64,000 bases of DNA from Erysipelotrichaceae bacterium (GTDB taxonomy: Bacteria > Bacillota_I > Bacilli_A > Erysipelotrichales > Erysipelotrichaceae), in NCBI GenBank assembly GCA_015058955.1, contig SVBJ01000007.1:1-64000 (forward strand), written 5' to 3'. The notes under the pieces were generated by a model that did no database searches, was not told the DNA's origin, and was given only the letters and a program-made list of their open reading frames with translations. Each line of letters starts with the position of its first letter. Position 1 is the first letter of the stretch. A program made the position numbers and the translations under genes. Of the stretch, positions 61,220 through 64,000 are shown piece by piece.

Positions 61220-63096
61220 TGAGCGAACCTAAATACCGTCAGCTCAGACGTTCCAGAGCTGATAACATTCCTGCAACTGTTGCCAGAATATTCAGCTATC
61301 TGAGTCAGTTCAGATGGCAGCTGATCCTGGTATTTGTCTGCATTATCATTGAAGCACTGACAAACGTGGCTTCAAGTGCCTTCTTTGCTCCGCTGATCGA
61401 CGATTACATTCTGCCATTGGTTGGCAAGAGCAATCCTGATCTGAGCCGTTTCATCGGCCGACTGATCTTCATGGGCTGTGTCTATGTGCTGGGCATCACT
61501 GCCGGATACGTATACCGCAAGATGATGAGCATCATTTCAACCGGTACGCTGTATAACATCAGAAAGCAGCTGTTTGAGCACATGCAGGAAATGTCCGTAC
61601 AATTCTATGACACCAATACCCATGGCGAACTGATGAACTTCTACACCAATGACGTAGACATCATCAGACCGCTGATTGCGGATTCCTTCCCGCAGGCCAT
61701 CAACACCCTGATATCACTGTCAGGATCAATGTTCATGATGCTGAAGCTTTCACCGAAGCTTACCCTGGTAGCGGTGGCTCTGCTGGTACTGGTAGTGGGA
61801 ATGTCGGTATTCATCGGCAAGAAGTCCAGAAGCTACTTCGTCAAGGTTCAGAAGTCCGTTTCCAACATCAATGGTTACGTTGAGGAAATGTTCTTGGGCT
61901 CCAAGGAAGTCAAGGCCTTCTGCTATGAAGATGAAAGTGTCAGAAAATTCCAGAAATACAATGATGAGTGCATGCACGCATCAATAATGTCCAACGTCTT
62001 TGCCCAGTCTCTGATGCCTATCAACGTCAACCTGTCATACATCAGCTATGCTGCCGTTGCCGTTCTGGGTGCCAGAATGTGCATTGCCGGTGAGATCTCC
62101 TTAGGTTCAATTGCCAGCTTCCTGCTGTACACCAGACAGATTGCCGGACCTATCTCCGGACTGTCACAGCAGTTCAACGGCATGATGATGTCAATTGCCG
62201 GTGCCGAGAGAGTATTCGGCATAATTGATTCCGAACCGGAAGTCGATGAAGGAAGGATCACACTGGTAAATGTTGAAGAAGGAAAGGACGAACTGGTTGA
62301 AACCTCTGAAAAGACGGAAAGATATGCCTGGAAGAACCCGGATGACGGCTCACTAGTCGAACTGAAGGGTGACATCAGACTTAACCACGTAACCTTTGCC
62401 TACGAGGAAGGCAAGACCGTACTCCATGACGTGTCGCTGTATGCCAAGCCGGGTCAGAAGATCGCCCTGGTAGGTTCTACCGGTGCCGGCAAGACCACCA
62501 TCACCAACCTGATCAACAGATTCTATGATGTTCAGGAAGGATCGATCACCTATGACGGCATTGACATCAGAAACATTGCCAAGAGTTCACTGAGAAAGTC
62601 TCTGGGTGTTGTTCTGCAGGATACCAACCTGTTCTCCGGAACGGTAATGGAAAACATCAGATACGGTAACCTGGAGGCAACTGACCAGCAGTGCATTGAG
62701 GCAGCCAAGCTGGCCAATGCCGACGGTTTCATCAACAGACTGCCTGACGGTTATAACACCATGCTCACCAGCAACGGCACCAACCTGTCCCAGGGACAGA
62801 GGCAGCTGCTCAACATTGCCAGAGCCACGGTCGCTGACCCTCCGGTACTGATCCTTGATGAAGCTACTTCATCAATCGATACCCATACCGAGAAGATCAT
62901 TGAAAAGGGCATGGACAAGCTGATGCAGGGCAGAACGGTCTTCGTCATTGCCCACCGACTCTCAACGGTCAGAAATGCCAATGCCATCATCGTTCTGGAG
63001 CACGGCAACATCATTGAACGCGGTGACCACGAAGAACTGCTGGCGCAGAAAGGTCGCTACTACCGGTTATACAAGGGTACAGCTGAACTGGACTAA
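61219..63096 (+). CDS. ABC exporter half-transporter B (TMD-NBD)
   Basis: A 625-residue partner half-transporter with six membrane helices (about residues 30-330), a longer linker with acidic and Lys-rich stretches (about 350-385), and an NBD with Walker A GSTGAGKTTIT (about 418-428), signature NLSQGQRQLLN and Walker B VLILDEATSSIDT with the catalytic Glu present. With the neighbour that lacks that Glu, this predicts a heterodimer with one competent ATP site. The cargo is unknown: multidrug, lipid or peptide. Followed by a terminator. Confidence 0.92.
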   Translation: MSEPKYRQLRRSRADNIPATVARIFSYLSQFRWQLILVFVCIIIEALTNVASSAFFAPLIDDYILPLVGKSNPDLSRFIGRLIFMGCVYVLGITAGYVYRKMMSIISTGTLYNIRKQLFEHMQEMSVQFYDTNTHGELMNFYTNDVDIIRPLIADSFPQAINTLISLSGSMFMMLKLSPKLTLVAVALLVLVVGMSVFIGKKSRSYFVKVQKSVSNINGYVEEMFLGSKEVKAFCYEDESVRKFQKYNDECMHASIMSNVFAQSLMPINVNLSYISYAAVAVLGARMCIAGEISLGSIASFLLYTRQIAGPISGLSQQFNGMMMSIAGAERVFGIIDSEPEVDEGRITLVNVEEGKDELVETSEKTERYAWKNPDDGSLVELKGDIRLNHVTFAYEEGKTVLHDVSLYAKPGQKIALVGSTGAGKTTITNLINRFYDVQEGSITYDGIDIRNIAKSSLRKSLGVVLQDTNLFSGTVMENIRYGNLEATDQQCIEAAKLANADGFINRLPDGYNTMLTSNGTNLSQGQRQLLNIARATVADPPVLILDEATSSIDTHTEKIIEKGMDKLMQGRTVFVIAHRLSTVRNANAIIVLEHGNIIERGDHEELLAQKGRYYRLYKGTAELD

Positions 63097-63104
63097 CGCA
63101 TATT

Positions 63105-63137
63105 AAAACGCCATTTCCAACGGGAAATGACGTTTTT
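63105..63137. terminator. Bidirectional intrinsic terminator
   Basis: AAAACG..CATTTCC, loop AACG, GGAAATG..CGTTTTT with one interruption, between the exporter and the convergent VanY-like gene. Confidence 0.8.
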
Positions 63138-63150
63138 GTTTTGCGTCTGA

Positions 63151-64000
63151 TTAGTGTTCAATGAACAGATAATAGTATTCTTCGTAACACCAGTTGAACT
63201 TCTTTATTATCCTGGCAGCATCGGTACCGACATATCTGTACTGATAATCGTTGGCAGCGTATCCGGTCAGGTAATCCTTATCCTTTGGATAGCGGAGAAT
63301 GAAGCCGTAATCCTGACAGTTCTCCTTAACCCATTTACAGGCAGCAGTCTCATCAAAGTCATAGGCTATGGTGCCTTTTTCCGTGATGCTGACAGCCAAT
63401 CCGGTCTGATGTTCGTCACAGCCTTCCTTGCCCATGATGCGGTCAAGTTCGGCAGCATTGCCATCCAGCTGAGCCAGGCGGTTCTCATAGAGTACTTTCT
63501 GGTCGTCATAGCTGATGTAGCCGCTGTAACTGATGATAGGTGTTGAATGATCCTTGGAGTAGGCCTTGGCCATTTCCTCAAAGGCTTCCCTGGCTTCCTT
63601 TATCAGAGGTTCATTGGAGTCACGGTATTCACCGGCTATTTCCTCCAGATTTTCCGGAACATAGTCAGCCGGAAGTCTTCTTTCCTTGTTGACCAGTACG
63701 GTCAGCGGATCCGTTACGGTGATGGTCTTGCTGCTGTCATAGAAGTCTGAGTAATCGACACTGTCCGGAACATCGTAGTCATCGTTGATGTTGGCAATGG
63801 CAATGGCAGCTGAAGTCTGGTAACGGTTCATATGCCAGATGTAACGGGCCAGTCTTTCAAAGCGGAATCCTTCTTCCTGCAGCAACCCTTCAAAGGCCGG
63901 GAAGTAGGAGATGGTGCGGAAGGCGATGAAGTCTTCCGGTTCATAGTTGTTATAGAAGTATGCGAGAAACTGCGGTGAATAGCCTTTGGCAGCATAATCC
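63151..64000 (-). CDS. VanY-like D-alanyl-D-alanine carboxypeptidase homologue, degenerate, 5' end outside window
   Basis: A reading frame open to the window edge; 282 residues are visible and the true start lies beyond 64000. The last 160 residues follow the VanY (peptidase M15B) plan: DHSTPIISYSGYISYDDQKVLYENRL, the EHQTGLA motif (SxHxxGxA, here HQTGLAVS), WVKENCQDYGFILRYPKDKDYLTGY, and YQYRYVG. In active enzymes the motif is HxxGxAxD with a final E-x-x-H. Here the Asp is Ser, the Glu is Asn and the His is Gln, so two zinc ligands and the base are missing. It is unlikely to be an active peptidase and may bind peptidoglycan instead. Whether it has a signal peptide cannot be seen. Confidence 0.8.
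   Translation of the reverse strand, partial: DYAAKGYSPQFLAYFYNNYEPEDFIAFRTISYFPAFEGLLQEEGFRFERLARYIWHMNRYQTSAAIAIANINDDYDVPDSVDYSDFYDSSKTITVTDPLTVLVNKERRLPADYVPENLEEIAGEYRDSNEPLIKEAREAFEEMAKAYSKDHSTPIISYSGYISYDDQKVLYENRLAQLDGNAAELDRIMGKEGCDEHQTGLAVSITEKGTIAYDFDETAACKWVKENCQDYGFILRYPKDKDYLTGYAANDYQYRYVGTDAARIIKKFNWCYEEYYYLFIEH

Noticed and set aside
1-64000. CRISPR array, transposon, integrase or prophage
   Set aside because: No regularly spaced repeats, transposase or recombinase motifs, terminal inverted repeats or phage structural genes were seen.

Overview
The window looks like chromosomal DNA of a low-to-medium-GC Gram-positive bacterium (Bacillota). Erysipelotrichia or a close relative is my best guess, made from overall gene style and not from any search. 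The signs are strong AGGAGG-type ribosome sites, lipoproteins with lipobox signal peptides, an asparaginyl T-box, a Rex repressor, a LicT-type antiterminator with its RNA target, a PPi-type phosphofructokinase and a Mn-dependent pyrophosphatase with CBS domains. Genes are densely packed in short operons, often with 1-4 base overlaps. TGA is used as a stop. I see no transposase, integrase, phage gene or CRISPR array.

Layout. 1-5.5 kb: end of a Nif3-like gene, a small conserved-looking unknown, a GNAT/HAD pair, exonuclease III, and a DegV/thioredoxin-fold/HAD/Cof-HAD operon ending at a tRNA-Leu. 5.6-8.3 kb: a lipoprotein and a reverse-strand aminotransferase/HAD pair with a long structured leader. 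8.5-13.7 kb: pyrophosphatase, M32 carboxypeptidase and an ADP-ribosylglycohydrolase-like protein. 13.7-14.3 kb: an orphan protein resembling the C-terminal domain of RarA/MgsA. 14.4-20.2 kb: a complete BMP-type nucleoside ABC importer followed by a nucleoside hydrolase. 20.3-21.8 kb: an RmlD-like reductase and a pentulose-phosphate epimerase.

21.9-34.7 kb is a starch/maltodextrin locus: a surface starch-binding lipoprotein, a lipoprotein alpha-amylase, a lipoprotein type I pullulanase, a small membrane PH-like protein, an MsmK-type ATPase with an unusual long C-terminal extension, an RDD membrane protein, and MalE/MalF/MalG. Near-identical palindromes (core AACGTT) in front of three of these genes suggest shared control by a LacI/CcpA-type regulator. 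The proposed flow is cell-surface binding and cutting of starch, debranching, and oligosaccharide import powered by the encoded ATPase.

34.8-39.5 kb: membrane proteins, two alpha/beta hydrolases and a cell-wall-binding repeat protein. 39.5-42.4 kb: a Ca/Mn P-type ATPase behind a manganese (yybP-ykoY) riboswitch. 42.6-47.9 kb: ogt, the t6A tRNA-modification genes tsaE-tsaB-rimI-tsaD, rex, and a T-box-controlled asnS. 47.9-52.7 kb: a membrane-tethered XRE regulator, an unknown envelope protein, an ABC-F ATPase and a YgjP-like metallopeptidase. 52.7-56.5 kb: an antitermination-controlled beta-glucoside PTS operon. 56.6-63.1 kb: PPi-phosphofructokinase, a cytoplasmic 5'-nucleotidase-like phosphoesterase and a heterodimeric ABC exporter. 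The window ends inside a VanY-like protein that has lost most of its catalytic residues.

I found no clearly novel multi-gene system. The observations most worth following are the extended MsmK ATPase inside the starch locus, the orphan RarA C-terminal-like protein, the degenerate VanY homologue, the structured 8.3-8.5 kb leader, and a shared operator between two divergent promoters at 0.75 kb.
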